DNA from: an uncultured Nodularia sp.
GTDB taxonomy: Bacteria; Cyanobacteriota; Cyanobacteriia; Cyanobacteriales; Nostocaceae
Assembly: GCA_903911355.1 (NCBI GenBank)
Contig: CAIWDD010000001.1
Span: 124,001 to 188,000, forward strand
Direction of reading: 5' to 3'
Length of the DNA stretch: 64,000 nt
Below the pieces are notes generated by a model that saw nothing but the letters and a program-made list of their open reading frames with translations, searched no databases and was not told the DNA's origin. A program made the position numbers and the translations under genes. Shown here piece by piece: positions 29,520-38,093 of the stretch. The first letter of the stretch is position 1; every line of letters starts with the position of its first letter.

Positions 29520-30892
29520 ATAGCTACTCACTTTTTTGGCGCAGTCGTCTACGGCTAGCCCTTTGGTATGCTGGGGTCATGGGTGTGATTTTGAGTGTTT
29601 CTGGCTTGGGAATGTATCGAGCAATGGTACAAACAAACTGGGCCGCAATGGAGCGCGAAATAGAATCAATTGCGGGAACTTTACACGATAGCGTCGAACC
29701 ACTACTACCCGCTGCGGAAGAACCTACTGCTGTGCTGCAACAAATTTTTCCTGATCTGTGTTTGAGTAGGGAACCTTGTCAGGCTACGCCAACCCTGATT
29801 CAACGACACACCATCGGTATCAGCGATCGCACCACATATTATATTCGGCTGTTCAATCATCAAGGGAAACTCCTGGCTTTTTCACCCAATCAACCCCTAT
29901 CTGTGCCGCCAACTCTCAACCGCAATTCATGGCAAACCTTCCGCACCGCTAAGGGTATTCGCTATCACCAATTCACCACGATTTTACATAGTGCCAATGC
30001 TGATTCATCCTGGGGCTATTTGCAAATTGGGCGCACTTTAGAACATTTTGATGGGGAAATCAGGCGAATTCAATCGATTATGGCCATTGGGTTGCCTATT
30101 GCTTTGAGCTTGGTTGCTACTTCTAGTTGGTGGCTTTCAGGATTAGCAATGCAGCCGATTTACCACTCCTATCAGCAACAGCAACAATTTACTGCTAATG
30201 CGGCCCATGAATTGCGATCGCCCCTGGCTAGCCTGTTGGCAACTGTGGAAGCTATTCTGCGCATACCCCAATCAAATCCACAGGATATGCAAATAATGCT
30301 TTATACTGTTGAGCGCCAAGGACGACGATTGAGCCATTTGATCGCAGACTTACTCTTGTTAACCAGTCTTGAGCAAAATTCAGATGGAGAGCAATTTTCG
30401 CTTCCTTGTTGCTTAAATGATTTGGTGAGCGATTTGACCGAAGAATTTTTAGAGCTGGCCACTGCTGGTGATATTCACTTAACCTGCCAAATTCCCACTT
30501 ACGAGGTTTATACTTTAGGTAACGAATCCCAACTTTACCGTTTAGTCTCAAACTTGATTGCCAATGCCATTCAGTACACACCCACTGGGGGATATGTAAC
30601 TGTTAGCCTAGTCAAGAGTGATTACACTGCTATAATTGCAGTAAAAGATACGGGGATTGGCATTGGGCTTGCTGATCAGGAGCGAATTTTTGAGCGCTTT
30701 TACCGTGTTGATGGCGATCGCTCTCGTAAAACCGGAGGTACAGGGTTGGGGCTAGCCATTGCTCAGGCGATCGCCCAAAAACATCAAGGGATTCTCAAAG
30801 TTGAAAGTCAGGTGGGAAAAGGTAGCATTTTCACGCTAGTATTGAAAATACAACGGCTAGAAACACGTGGCACTGAACTACCTCACGAGTAG
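29516..30892 (+). CDS. rppB: Sensor histidine kinase (RppB/NrsS-like)
   Basis: This is the partner kinase of the upstream response regulator. Two membrane segments (LALWYAGVMGVILSVSGLGM and AIGLPIALSLVATSSWWLSG) enclose a periplasmic sensor loop of about 150 residues. The dimerisation domain has the H box NAAHELRSPLASLL. The ATPase domain has the N box LVSNLIANAIQYT and the G boxes DTGIGIG and GGTGLGLAIA. The start overlaps the regulator stop (ATGA), so the two are cotranslated. The loop contains several Cys (CLSREPCQ), which could bind metal; that is inference. Confidence 0.9.
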   Translation: MNSYSLFWRSRLRLALWYAGVMGVILSVSGLGMYRAMVQTNWAAMEREIESIAGTLHDSVEPLLPAAEEPTAVLQQIFPDLCLSREPCQATPTLIQRHTIGISDRTTYYIRLFNHQGKLLAFSPNQPLSVPPTLNRNSWQTFRTAKGIRYHQFTTILHSANADSSWGYLQIGRTLEHFDGEIRRIQSIMAIGLPIALSLVATSSWWLSGLAMQPIYHSYQQQQQFTANAAHELRSPLASLLATVEAILRIPQSNPQDMQIMLYTVERQGRRLSHLIADLLLLTSLEQNSDGEQFSLPCCLNDLVSDLTEEFLELATAGDIHLTCQIPTYEVYTLGNESQLYRLVSNLIANAIQYTPTGGYVTVSLVKSDYTAIIAVKDTGIGIGLADQERIFERFYRVDGDRSRKTGGTGLGLAIAQAIAQKHQGILKVESQVGKGSIFTLVLKIQRLETRGTELPHE

Positions 30893-30924
30893 TATGGCTA
30901 GCGCCACGCTATCGCTATCAGAAA

Positions 30925-31893
30925 CTATGACAGCGGTAAACCAATTTTCTGTGCTGTCTCCCTGGCCATATCCCAGACATCTTGGGATGTGATGCCCCCC
31001 GTACCTCGCCAATTACCACTGATGCCTGTATAATCTCCCATGGGCTGAAATACGTTACCGTCGGTGATGTGGGCTGGTTTGTGATCCTGAAAGTGATCCT
31101 GATCAACTTGCTTTGCCATCATCGGTTCATATAGGTCTGGGGCTAAGGTTTTTTGTAATATCTGCAAGTATACAGCTTGACCAACGACAATTTCTCGCTG
31201 TGGTTTATTCACTAACTCGACAATGGCATCAGCTACCTGTTTAGCTGGGTATACCGGGGTCATGGCCTTAGTTTGGCGACCTGTGTAATTGGCTGCGTGT
31301 TGAAAAATTGGTGTATCTATAGAACCTGGTAGTACTGTACAAACATGAATGTCTTTGGCATTATCTAAATACAATTCCATGCGCAGAGAGTCGGAAAGAC
31401 CACGAATCGCATATTTACTGATGGTGTAAGGGCTGGTGTATGGCTGACCCGTTACCCCCACTACTGAGGAAACATTGATCAAGTTACCGCTACCTTGTTC
31501 TCGGAAGTGCGGTAACACAGCCCGCGCACCGTAAATATAACCAAATAGATTGGTTTCAATTACCTGGCGAAATACTTCCGGGGGTGCTTCTTCAAATCTG
31601 GCAAATAAACTAACAGCGGCATTATTTACCCATACATCAATTCTGCCAAAAGATGCGATCGCCCGCTGGGTTAATTCTTGAACTTCCGACTCATTACTAA
31701 CATCGGTTGGTATGGCTAGAGCCGTTCCACCCAAGTGTTGACATTCTTGGGCTACTTCTTCGAGTGCTGTTTGATTCCGTGCTGCTAACAGTAATGTTCC
31801 CCGTTTTTTGGCAAATTCTAGAGCTGTCGCCCGTCCAATCCCGGTTGATGCACCTGTAATTACGATGACTGAATTTCTAATCGGTCGTGTCAT
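30925..31893 (-). CDS. Short-chain dehydrogenase/reductase
   Basis: A classical SDR oxidoreductase using NAD(P)H. The cofactor motif TGASTGIG, the NNAA motif and the active-site residues S (INVSSVVG), Y and K (YTISKYAIRG) are all present. The 322-residue length is longer than the usual 250, with an extra carboxy-terminal part of some 70 residues. Substrate is unknown; similar cyanobacterial genes are annotated only as SDR. It converges with the histidine kinase gene, leaving 32 bp between them. Confidence 0.92.
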   Translation of the reverse strand: MTRPIRNSVIVITGASTGIGRATALEFAKKRGTLLLAARNQTALEEVAQECQHLGGTALAIPTDVSNESEVQELTQRAIASFGRIDVWVNNAAVSLFARFEEAPPEVFRQVIETNLFGYIYGARAVLPHFREQGSGNLINVSSVVGVTGQPYTSPYTISKYAIRGLSDSLRMELYLDNAKDIHVCTVLPGSIDTPIFQHAANYTGRQTKAMTPVYPAKQVADAIVELVNKPQREIVVGQAVYLQILQKTLAPDLYEPMMAKQVDQDHFQDHKPAHITDGNVFQPMGDYTGISGNWRGTGGITSQDVWDMARETAQKIGLPLS

Positions 31894-32092
31894 ATTCCTT
31901 TCTCCACCAGAGGATGTATGATTTAGCGTTATTGCCTTTAATTACTTCATTTCGTCTTTATAGCTACTACATAGCTTGATTTTAAAAATACTCGTACCAA
32001 TCCTATAGAAAATATTGACATTTTTATCACAACCTTAAGATAGATATTTCTAATTATGATTATTCCCAGTCAAGGAGTAAGTTGCAGTTAAT

Positions 32093-32191
32093 TAAAGCCT
32101 TTTTCAGGCTCATGAAGTCCACACCAATTCCCTATTCCCTGTTCCCTCAAACTAAAAAAATTTGGATCTCACGACCATGGGAAATGCTATA
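32093..32191. mobile_element. MITE-like element, TATAGC family, copy B
   Basis: It shares with copy A the left part GCCTTTTTCAGGCTCATGAAGT (one base different), a TTCCCTG core (shorter) and the right part ending GGGAAATGCTATA. The left end is degenerate, without TATA. Confidence 0.6.
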
Positions 32192-32279
32192 TAAATCTAC
32201 CTCTGAATATTTCCAGTGATGGAATAAAAAGCGTCATTACCGAGCTAAAGTCAAATTACAATCATTCTCTGGCGGTGTT

Positions 32280-32357
32280 ATGAAAATTGGCACTGATTAT
32301 TTAGGTGATGGTGTTTGTACATTTACCACCATCCGCGTCTTTGATGTGGCAAGATAG
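32280..32357 (+). pseudogene. Possible remnant of treZ (maltooligosyltrehalose trehalohydrolase)
   Basis: ATG at 32280 opens MKIGTDYLGDGVCTFTT, which resembles the amino terminus of TreZ enzymes (MxIGxxYLGxGxCxFxVWAP). The frame then diverges and stops after 25 codons. No other part of treZ is seen, so the identification is weak. Confidence 0.3.
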
Positions 32358-32500
32358 CATTACCGGGGAAAAGCTCAAAGCTGATCAAAATATCATAGTT
32401 GGGGAAGCACTGCAAAACTTCCCTGTAGCACTCTTAAAAAAGTGTAACTCGGATCAAAAAACTTGGCGATAGCGTGGCTTAAACTATACCTTGATAAATT

Positions 32501-33223
32501 TCAAGGAGCTAACCGAGCTTTACCTTGACGCTGCTTTTCATACCATTGTGCGATCGCCGGTGTCCATTCTACAAAATGAGGCCACATCAGTTCACACAAC
32601 TTTTGAATTTCCAATTGAGCATCCTTTTTATATCTCATATCACAAAAGTGCATGAAGGAGCGTAAATTGAAACTGACCACAAAATGCTGGCGATAATCAA
32701 AAGGTACCTTACCTCTAGCGTGTTCCTCAGACATTCCCCCTTCAAAATCGGCTTTATAACGCTTCGCAGCTTCCAGACACCATGCTAAATCCGCTGTGCG
32801 TTGTTCGGGAGAGTAGTAATATTTTTTACCATTTCTATCGGAGTAATGACCAACTGGACGCAGGTAAAAAACCTCTTCAATGTCTTTTTTGCCTTCGACT
32901 ACATCAATAAACTGGTTACCCGTATATCTAAAAGACTGGACATCAAAAGATACAGATATTCTATGAGTACGAGCCTGCTGCATCACACTATGGGGGAAAT
33001 AACCACAGTTGAAAACAATTTGGGGATGCTCCAATGGTCCATAATGTCCCCTCTCCCCCGCTAATAGTCGCTTAAGAATAATTTCGCCACATTTTGACTC
33101 TGTAGGCCAGGAGTCACGCTGATCATACACCAAGCCATCACTATAATCTTGGTGCATCGCGGCGTAAATCACCTGCTGAGGATTTGGTGTTTTGGCAATC
33201 ACCTCTACTCGAAATCGATCCAT
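32501..33223 (-). CDS. thyX: Flavin-dependent thymidylate synthase ThyX
   Basis: ThyX makes dTMP from dUMP with FAD and methylenetetrahydrofolate. Its motif occurs here as RTHRISVSFDVQSFRYTG, the variant common in cyanobacteria rather than RHRxxSxNExSxR. HYGPLEHPQIVFNC upstream and SFNLRSFMHFCDMRY downstream are also diagnostic: the second contributes the catalytic-site Arg and dUMP contacts. The 240-residue length is normal. The gene stands alone and provides the only thymidylate synthase seen in this window. Confidence 0.95.
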   Translation of the reverse strand: MDRFRVEVIAKTPNPQQVIYAAMHQDYSDGLVYDQRDSWPTESKCGEIILKRLLAGERGHYGPLEHPQIVFNCGYFPHSVMQQARTHRISVSFDVQSFRYTGNQFIDVVEGKKDIEEVFYLRPVGHYSDRNGKKYYYSPEQRTADLAWCLEAAKRYKADFEGGMSEEHARGKVPFDYRQHFVVSFNLRSFMHFCDMRYKKDAQLEIQKLCELMWPHFVEWTPAIAQWYEKQRQGKARLAP

Positions 33224-33356
33224 TGATAAATTGCAGCCTGTTCGTTAAATGTCTGTCAACCCAATTTAATATCATATCTTTTTCCTGCAGTACGGATTTA
33301 ACCCACTACGCAACCAAGCTCAGGGAGCATCCTCAAAATTAATTCAGTTCAGATAG

Positions 33357-33385
33357 TTTACAAAAATTAATCTGTTTGTTATAAT
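33357..33385 (+). promoter_or_regulatory. Sigma-70-type promoter of the hli gene
   Basis: TTTACA (33357-33362) and TATAAT (33380-33385) are separated by exactly 17 bp, and the start codon follows 35 bp later. A second TTTACA at 33389-33394 does not have the spacing of a tandem HLR1 light-response element. Confidence 0.7.
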
Positions 33386-33420
33386 TATTTACATAAGAAG
33401 TAAAAAACAGGAAAAATTAT

Positions 33421-33636
33421 ATGCGTAGCAATACAAGCATTGTTGACGACCAAGGTCTAATGAACAACTTTGCCATTGAGCCAAAGGTTTATGTAGATGA
33501 GCAAGGCGATCGCACCGGGTTTACTCCCTACGCCGAATTACTCAACGGTCGTTTAGCAATGATTGGTTTTGTCTCTCTTATAGCCTTAGAAGTATTCACA
33601 GGACATGGTATCTTCGGCCTTTTGGCAAGCCTGTAA
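33421..33636 (+). CDS. hli: High-light-inducible protein (Hli/Scp)
   Basis: A one-helix member of the chlorophyll a/b-binding superfamily, 71 residues. The chlorophyll-binding motif [12 protein letters not shown] is intact and is followed by the rest of the membrane helix ([11 protein letters not shown]). Hli proteins bind chlorophyll and carotenoid, dissipate energy and protect photosystem assembly under high light. The gene has a good promoter, an AGGA ribosome-binding site and a strong terminator of its own, so it is a single-gene transcript. The polar amino-terminal extension of about 35 residues is usual for the family. Confidence 0.94.
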   Translation: MRSNTSIVDDQGLMNNFAIEPKVYVDEQGDRTGFTPYAELLNGRLAMIGFVSLIALEVFTGHGIFGLLASL

Positions 33637-33662
33637 AAATTAATAACATATAAAATATTATT

Positions 33663-33692
33663 AAGACGTTTATAGTAAACGTCTTTAATTTT
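33663..33692 (+). terminator. Intrinsic terminator of the hli gene
   Basis: AAGACGTTTA and TAAACGTCTT make a perfect 10-bp stem with a three-base loop, followed by the T-rich tail TAATTTT. Confidence 0.8.
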
Positions 33693-33767
33693 ATGGGGAG
33701 TTCGATGGTATTTTGACAGTAACGCACCAGCAAAAGCCGTTGTCAGATTAAATTATCAGGGTGAACC

Positions 33768-34349
33768 ATGGTTTTAACTGCTTCCACAATGTTGCCATTA
33801 GGCACACAAGCACCAGATTTTCATCTACCAGAAGTCGTATCTGGAAAAACAATTTCCCTAGATACATTTGCTGATAAAAAAGCATTGTTAATCATGTTTA
33901 TTTGTCAGCATTGTCCATTTGTCAAACATATTAAAACGGAATTAGCCCAGCTAGGAAAAGATTATTTCAGCAGTGAGTTAGGAATCCTTGCTATCAGTGC
34001 CAATGATGCGGAAAAATACCCAGATGATGGGCCAGAGTCTTTGAAAGCAATGGCCAGAGAACTTGATTTGAAGTTTCCTTTGTGTTACGACCAGACCCAA
34101 GAAACTGCAAAAGCTTATACAGCAGCTTGTACACCTGATTTCTTCCTATTTGACTCAGAAGGTAAACTGGCTTATCGGGGACAACTAGATGATAGCCGTC
34201 CCAGTAATAATCAACCGGTGACAGGTGCAGATTTACGCAGTGCGATCGCTGCGGTGTTGGCCGGTCAACCCGTTACCATAGAACAAAAGCCTAGTATTGG
34301 CTGCAATATTAAATGGAAACCCGGTAATGAACCCAGTTATTTTGGGTGA
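33768..34349 (+). CDS. Thioredoxin-like redoxin (AhpC/TSA superfamily)
   Basis: The protein belongs to the thioredoxin-fold redoxins. It starts with the peroxiredoxin-like opening LGTQAPDFHLPEVVSGKTIS and has the active-site segment FICQHCPFVKHI, whose CxxC is followed by Pro-Phe as in the cyanobacterial redoxin group. The carboxy part DFFLFDSEGKLAYRGQLDDSRPS is typical. The 193-residue length is standard. It is soluble, with no signal peptide. It may be a thiol peroxidase or disulfide reductase; the group is not well characterised. Confidence 0.88.
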   Translation: MVLTASTMLPLGTQAPDFHLPEVVSGKTISLDTFADKKALLIMFICQHCPFVKHIKTELAQLGKDYFSSELGILAISANDAEKYPDDGPESLKAMARELDLKFPLCYDQTQETAKAYTAACTPDFFLFDSEGKLAYRGQLDDSRPSNNQPVTGADLRSAIAAVLAGQPVTIEQKPSIGCNIKWKPGNEPSYFG

Positions 34350-34406
34350 TTGCGATCGGGGATGAAAGCAATTCTTCCCCGGTTCCCAGTCCCAAAAAAA
34401 CCTTGG

Positions 34407-34919
34407 TTAGTGCTGAATTTCCAGATTCAAGATGTAACTTCCCAATTGGACTTTTTGAGCCCATAATTCATATTCCAGATGCAAATACTCTGGTAAATAA
34501 TTTCCCTTGAGTGAGAGGATTTTCGTAAAATTTCGTAACCGCATGGGGGTATGAGATTGCAAAGACTCTGTAGGTAACCAATAACGGCTCAGTCCATAAA
34601 CCCCTTGTTCCCAGAAATGACGATAACTAACTTGATCATGACCTTGCATAGTCATAATTACGCGGTAGGGCGAAATCTCCAGCCACAAAATTCGCGGACT
34701 TCTGGGGGTTTGAGCTTGCTTGTGATTTCCGTGATAGATGTCTTGTGAACCTAAAGAACTGGCCACTTCACAGGTAATTAGGGGCGGTACTGTCAACAGT
34801 AAATGGAATTTATTAGTATCTTTTTGATACAGTGTACCGTCAGTCTCAACCACAGACCGGAGGGGCAGATCAGTGGAAATAAGTGATAAACATACAGGTT
34901 TGCGGTGATGGGTGAGCAT
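34407..34919 (-). CDS. Conserved cyanobacterial protein, unknown function
   Basis: A 170-residue soluble protein rich in aromatic residues (SPYRVIMTMQGHDQVSYRHF, YLPEYLHLEYELW). No signal peptide or membrane segment is present and no domain is recognised. I recall similar hypothetical proteins in Nostocales, but the family has no name known to me. It converges with the redoxin gene. The ATG at 34919 is the only good start. The frame keeps normal codon use through its whole length, which supports it as real. Confidence 0.65.
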   Translation of the reverse strand: MLTHHRKPVCLSLISTDLPLRSVVETDGTLYQKDTNKFHLLLTVPPLITCEVASSLGSQDIYHGNHKQAQTPRSPRILWLEISPYRVIMTMQGHDQVSYRHFWEQGVYGLSRYWLPTESLQSHTPMRLRNFTKILSLKGNYLPEYLHLEYELWAQKVQLGSYILNLEIQH

Positions 34920-35147
34920 GGGAGCGATGGGAGCTAAACGCTATTGAATGAGATAAAAATAACACTAATACTTTTAGCTGTGACAATCAGCAAGTAAAGG
35001 GTCAAACATCCTTAATACTAACTGAATTTGCTGATTGGGTAAGTGAAATAAGTTAACACAAAAATCCATAGAAAAATCAAAAAATCTCAAATATTTTAGA
35101 AGGAACTACCTCTAGTTGGCTTCCCCTGAACTGGAGGTATAGCAGTA

Positions 35148-35259
35148 ACCACAAGTGTTAGGACATTTCCCTGCTTGTTGTTCCCCATTCCCTGTTCCCT
35201 GTTCCCTGTTCCCTTAAAACCAAAATTATGATGTCCTAACGTCTATGGGTAGTGCTATA
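35148..35259. mobile_element. MITE-like element, TATAGC family, copy D, overlapping ruvC end
   Basis: TATAGCAG at 35148 and GTGCTATA ending at 35259 are the tips of 29-bp termini that match at 23 of 29 positions after inversion. The core contains TTCCCTG heptamers. The right tip supplies the stop codon of the ruvC gene. Confidence 0.75.
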
Positions 35260-35746
35260 GTTCATACCAAGCCGTCAAAGCCACCGCCAAAGCATCAGCA
35301 GCATCATCTGGTCGGGGGATCTCATCTAAATCTAATTCCCGCGCCACAGCATCTTGCACTTCAGACTTATCGGCATTACCATAACCGGTTAGGGCTTGTT
35401 TAATTTGGGCGGGGGTAAATTCCACATAGGTCAGCTGATGCTGTGCTAAAGCCAACAAAAGCACACCTCTAGCCTGTGCCACAAGAATTGTACTCGACAT
35501 CCGATAGAAAAATAATTTTTCTACCGCCACCAAATCTGGCTGTAATTCCTGAATCACAGTGTGTAAATCGTCAAATAACGTACACAGGCGCTGTCCCATT
35601 TCCATTTTAGCAGAGGTCTGGATGACCCCGAAATCTACCATTTTCACCGATGTATCGGTGATTTGAGCCGGATTCTGGGTGCAACTAATTAGCCCGAACC
35701 CCAAAATTGCTAATCCCGGATCTAATCCTAAAATACGTTTTTCCAT
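35255..35746 (-). CDS. ruvC: Holliday junction resolvase RuvC
   Basis: RuvC cuts Holliday junctions made during recombination. The catalytic residues are visible: Asp in [13 protein letters not shown], Glu in [13 protein letters not shown], and the acidic pair in [13 protein letters not shown]. The ATG at 35746 ([11 protein letters not shown]) is chosen over a 13-codon upstream extension. The reading frame ends in AWYEL with a TAG that lies inside the TATA tip of a MITE, so the natural carboxy end may have been shortened or replaced. The remaining length, 163 residues, is within family range. Confidence 0.95.
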   Translation of the reverse strand: MEKRILGLDPGLAILGFGLISCTQNPAQITDTSVKMVDFGVIQTSAKMEMGQRLCTLFDDLHTVIQELQPDLVAVEKLFFYRMSSTILVAQARGVLLLALAQHQLTYVEFTPAQIKQALTGYGNADKSEVQDAVARELDLDEIPRPDDAADALAVALTAWYEL

Positions 35747-35898
35747 TAAATTCAAGTTGAAAGTCACACTGGCAAGTTTGACCACTTGCTGCTAATCTAA
35801 AATCCTGAATCAAGTTTAAATTTCACATTTGATGTTAAGACCAAGTAGGGTAAATTTCCTGTTAATCATTTATTTTGTAGCACTGGTCTGAATCAGGT

Positions 35899-37269
35899 AT
35901 GTCAATTGGTTTTCTCAATCGGCTTCTTAAAGCCCTGCAAAAGCAGTCTACCTGCTTCACCTCTCACCGTCTCAACCAGTGGTTCAAGTGGTTATCCCCA
36001 GGACTAGCTATAAAACGTTGGTTACTTATCAGTCTGGGGGGTGTACTGTTGGCAATTTTGGGGTTAGCAATATCGGTGAAGCTAACCCCAATTTTTTGGG
36101 CCATAGAGTTGCTTAGGAGTTTTTTGGCAGTAATTGCTGAGGTTTTACCCCACTATATTAGTGGACCGTTGGTGTTACTGGCTGGTTTACTGTTGCTGCT
36201 TTGGGGTCAAACTCGGACTGTAGGCTCAATTACTCAGGTGCTACGACCAGATAGTGAAGAGGAATTAATTGACGTCCTGATGGCACATCGCCGATTATAC
36301 CGCGGTCCAAAAATTGTCGTGATTGGTGGTGGTACAGGACTTTCTACTTTATTACGGGGATTGAAAACCTATAGCGCCAATATTACCGCCATTGTAACTG
36401 TAGCTGATGATGGTGGGTCATCGGGGCGGTTACGTCAGGAATTTGGTGTTTTACCACCGGGGGATATTCGTAATTGTGTGGCCGCACTGGCAAATGAAGA
36501 AAAGTTATTAACAGAATTATTTCAATATCGTTTTAAGGCTGGGGATGGGTTGATAGGCCATAGTTTTGGCAATTTGTTTTTAACTGCTATGAGTGATATT
36601 ACTGGGGATTTAGAACAGGCGGTAGCAGCCAGTTCTAAGGTCTTAGCCGTACAAGGACAAGTGTTACCGGCTACTCTAAGTGATGTGAGTCTGTGGGCAG
36701 AATTAGAGGATGGTCGTCGCATTGAGGGAGAATCTAGTATTCCTGAAGCCGGGGGTAAAATTGTCAAAATTGGCTGTGTTCCCCCAAATCCGCCGGCTTT
36801 GCCCGCAGCGATTAAGTCCATTAAGGAGGCTGACTATATTATTATTGGCCCTGGTAGTTTGTATACTAGTATCATTCCGAATTTACTTATACCAGAAATC
36901 GCCGATGCGATCGCCAAATCTACAGCCCCTCGCATCTACATTTGCAATATCATGACTCAACCAGGAGAAACCCAGGGATATACTGTTGGTGACCATATTC
37001 AAGCTATTGATGCAGTCTGCGGAAATAGACAACTGTTTGATGCGGTTTTAGTACACAAAAAATCTCCCTCTGCGACATCACTCATCCGTTATGCTCAACA
37101 AAATTCCCATCCAGTATTCTTGGATAGAGAAAATGTCACCCTATTAGGGCGGCGAATTGTTCTAGCTAATGTCCTACATGAAGATGAAACAGGTTACGTG
37201 CGTCACAATCCCCAGAAACTAGCACGAGTGTTATTACGGTGGTACAGTGGAAATCATCATGGCAAGTGA
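35899..37269 (+). CDS. yvcK: YvcK/CofD-like membrane protein (gluconeogenesis factor family)
   Basis: The carboxy-terminal domain belongs to the CofD/YvcK family: [40 protein letters not shown] and [10 protein letters not shown] are the UDP-sugar-binding and structural motifs. In Bacillus, YvcK supports gluconeogenic growth and cell-wall synthesis and binds UDP-GlcNAc. The amino-terminal 120 residues carry two membrane helices ([20 protein letters not shown] and [18 protein letters not shown]), as in cyanobacterial members. It overlaps the tsaE gene by up to 23 bp. Confidence 0.9.
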   Translation: MSIGFLNRLLKALQKQSTCFTSHRLNQWFKWLSPGLAIKRWLLISLGGVLLAILGLAISVKLTPIFWAIELLRSFLAVIAEVLPHYISGPLVLLAGLLLLLWGQTRTVGSITQVLRPDSEEELIDVLMAHRRLYRGPKIVVIGGGTGLSTLLRGLKTYSANITAIVTVADDGGSSGRLRQEFGVLPPGDIRNCVAALANEEKLLTELFQYRFKAGDGLIGHSFGNLFLTAMSDITGDLEQAVAASSKVLAVQGQVLPATLSDVSLWAELEDGRRIEGESSIPEAGGKIVKIGCVPPNPPALPAAIKSIKEADYIIIGPGSLYTSIIPNLLIPEIADAIAKSTAPRIYICNIMTQPGETQGYTVGDHIQAIDAVCGNRQLFDAVLVHKKSPSATSLIRYAQQNSHPVFLDRENVTLLGRRIVLANVLHEDETGYVRHNPQKLARVLLRWYSGNHHGK

Positions 37270-37735
37270 ATTCAAAATGGAACCAGAAAAAATATCCCAT
37301 TTTGACCCGTCGGGGAATATTGTACTTACAGATGCACAGGCAACTCTCAGCTTAGGCATCACACTTGGTCAAAACCTCACTCCTGGGACTGTAATTTTAT
37401 TAGAAGGTGATTTAGGCAGTGGTAAAACTACCCTAGTGCAGGGAATTGGTCAAGGTTTAGGCATCACTGAATCAATTGTTAGCCCTACTTTTACCCTGAT
37501 TAATGAGTATACCCAAGGGCGTATCCCTCTATACCATCTAGATTTATATCGCCTAGAACCCTCTGAGGTTGTGGCTTTGAACCTAGAAACTTATTGGGAA
37601 GGTGTGGAGGTGATACCGGGAATTGTGGCCATTGAATGGCCAGAACGAATGTGCTACAAGCCGGATAGTTATCTGAGGGTGTTATTGACCTATGGGGAAG
37701 ACGGTACTCGTCAAGCCCAAATTACTAGGCTCTAG
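37247..37735 (+). CDS. tsaE: tRNA t6A synthesis ATPase TsaE
   Basis: TsaE is the small P-loop ATPase that works with TsaB, TsaC and TsaD to make the t6A modification at position 37 of ANN-decoding tRNAs. The Walker [10 protein letters not shown] is preceded by the family's [10 protein letters not shown] and followed by [11 protein letters not shown] and YHLDLYRL, and IEWPERM closes the nucleotide site. The start is either the ATG at 37247 or the one at 37259; both overlap yvcK, implying translational coupling. The 162-residue length is usual. Confidence 0.94.
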   Translation: MEIIMASEFKMEPEKISHFDPSGNIVLTDAQATLSLGITLGQNLTPGTVILLEGDLGSGKTTLVQGIGQGLGITESIVSPTFTLINEYTQGRIPLYHLDLYRLEPSEVVALNLETYWEGVEVIPGIVAIEWPERMCYKPDSYLRVLLTYGEDGTRQAQITRL

Positions 37736-38093
37736 GTATGGTTTACCTGTAGGCTAAAAGAGCGATCGCCCACAAGGGAACACACCCAACACACAAAAAA
37801 CAATCAAATCCAGTCCCCTCCCCTTGTCATGCTATCCATTACCCGGATCTTTCTTAACATTCGTGAGAGCGATCGCTCGCAAACCCCCAAACCTTAATCC
37901 TGCGTTGATGATTCTGAATAAAATAAGGGTTTTATCAAGAATAATAAGGTACATTTTGTCAAGAGTAGGGAAATTTTCAAGCGTTGAAACCATTGCCACA
38001 TAAATGTTTCAAGATTGTTAAGAAAGATGTGAGTAATGAATAGGGAATCAGGGGAGGGTTAGGTTGGGCGACTGTCAAAAACATCCTCTGAGG
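37736..38093. other. 358-bp intergenic region with fragments of the GAGGATGTTT repeat family
   Basis: The stretch near 37785-37835 resembles the interior of the element at 44388-44557 (ACACAAAAAACAAT, then CCAGTCCCCTCCCCTT). At 38041-38089 the right end of the same family precedes the GT41 gene. No gene is present. Confidence 0.55.
38041..38089. mobile_element. Partial element of the GAGGATGTTT family
   Basis: This segment (GGGGAGGGTTAGG through AAACATCCTC) is nearly identical to 40199-40242 and matches the end of the full element at 44388-44557. The copy abuts the end of the first GT41 gene, five bases from its stop codon. Confidence 0.6.

Larger units (their letters stand above)
31894..32500. 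other. 607-bp intergenic region with a MITE and a gene remnant
   Basis: It contains the MITE copy B (32093-32191) and a short frame resembling the start of TreZ (32280-32357), listed separately. The rest shows no gene. Confidence 0.55.

Noticed and set aside
33357-33395. HLR1 light-response element before hli
   Set aside because: Two TTTACA sites occur, but not as the close tandem repeat that defines HLR1; the first serves as the -35 box.
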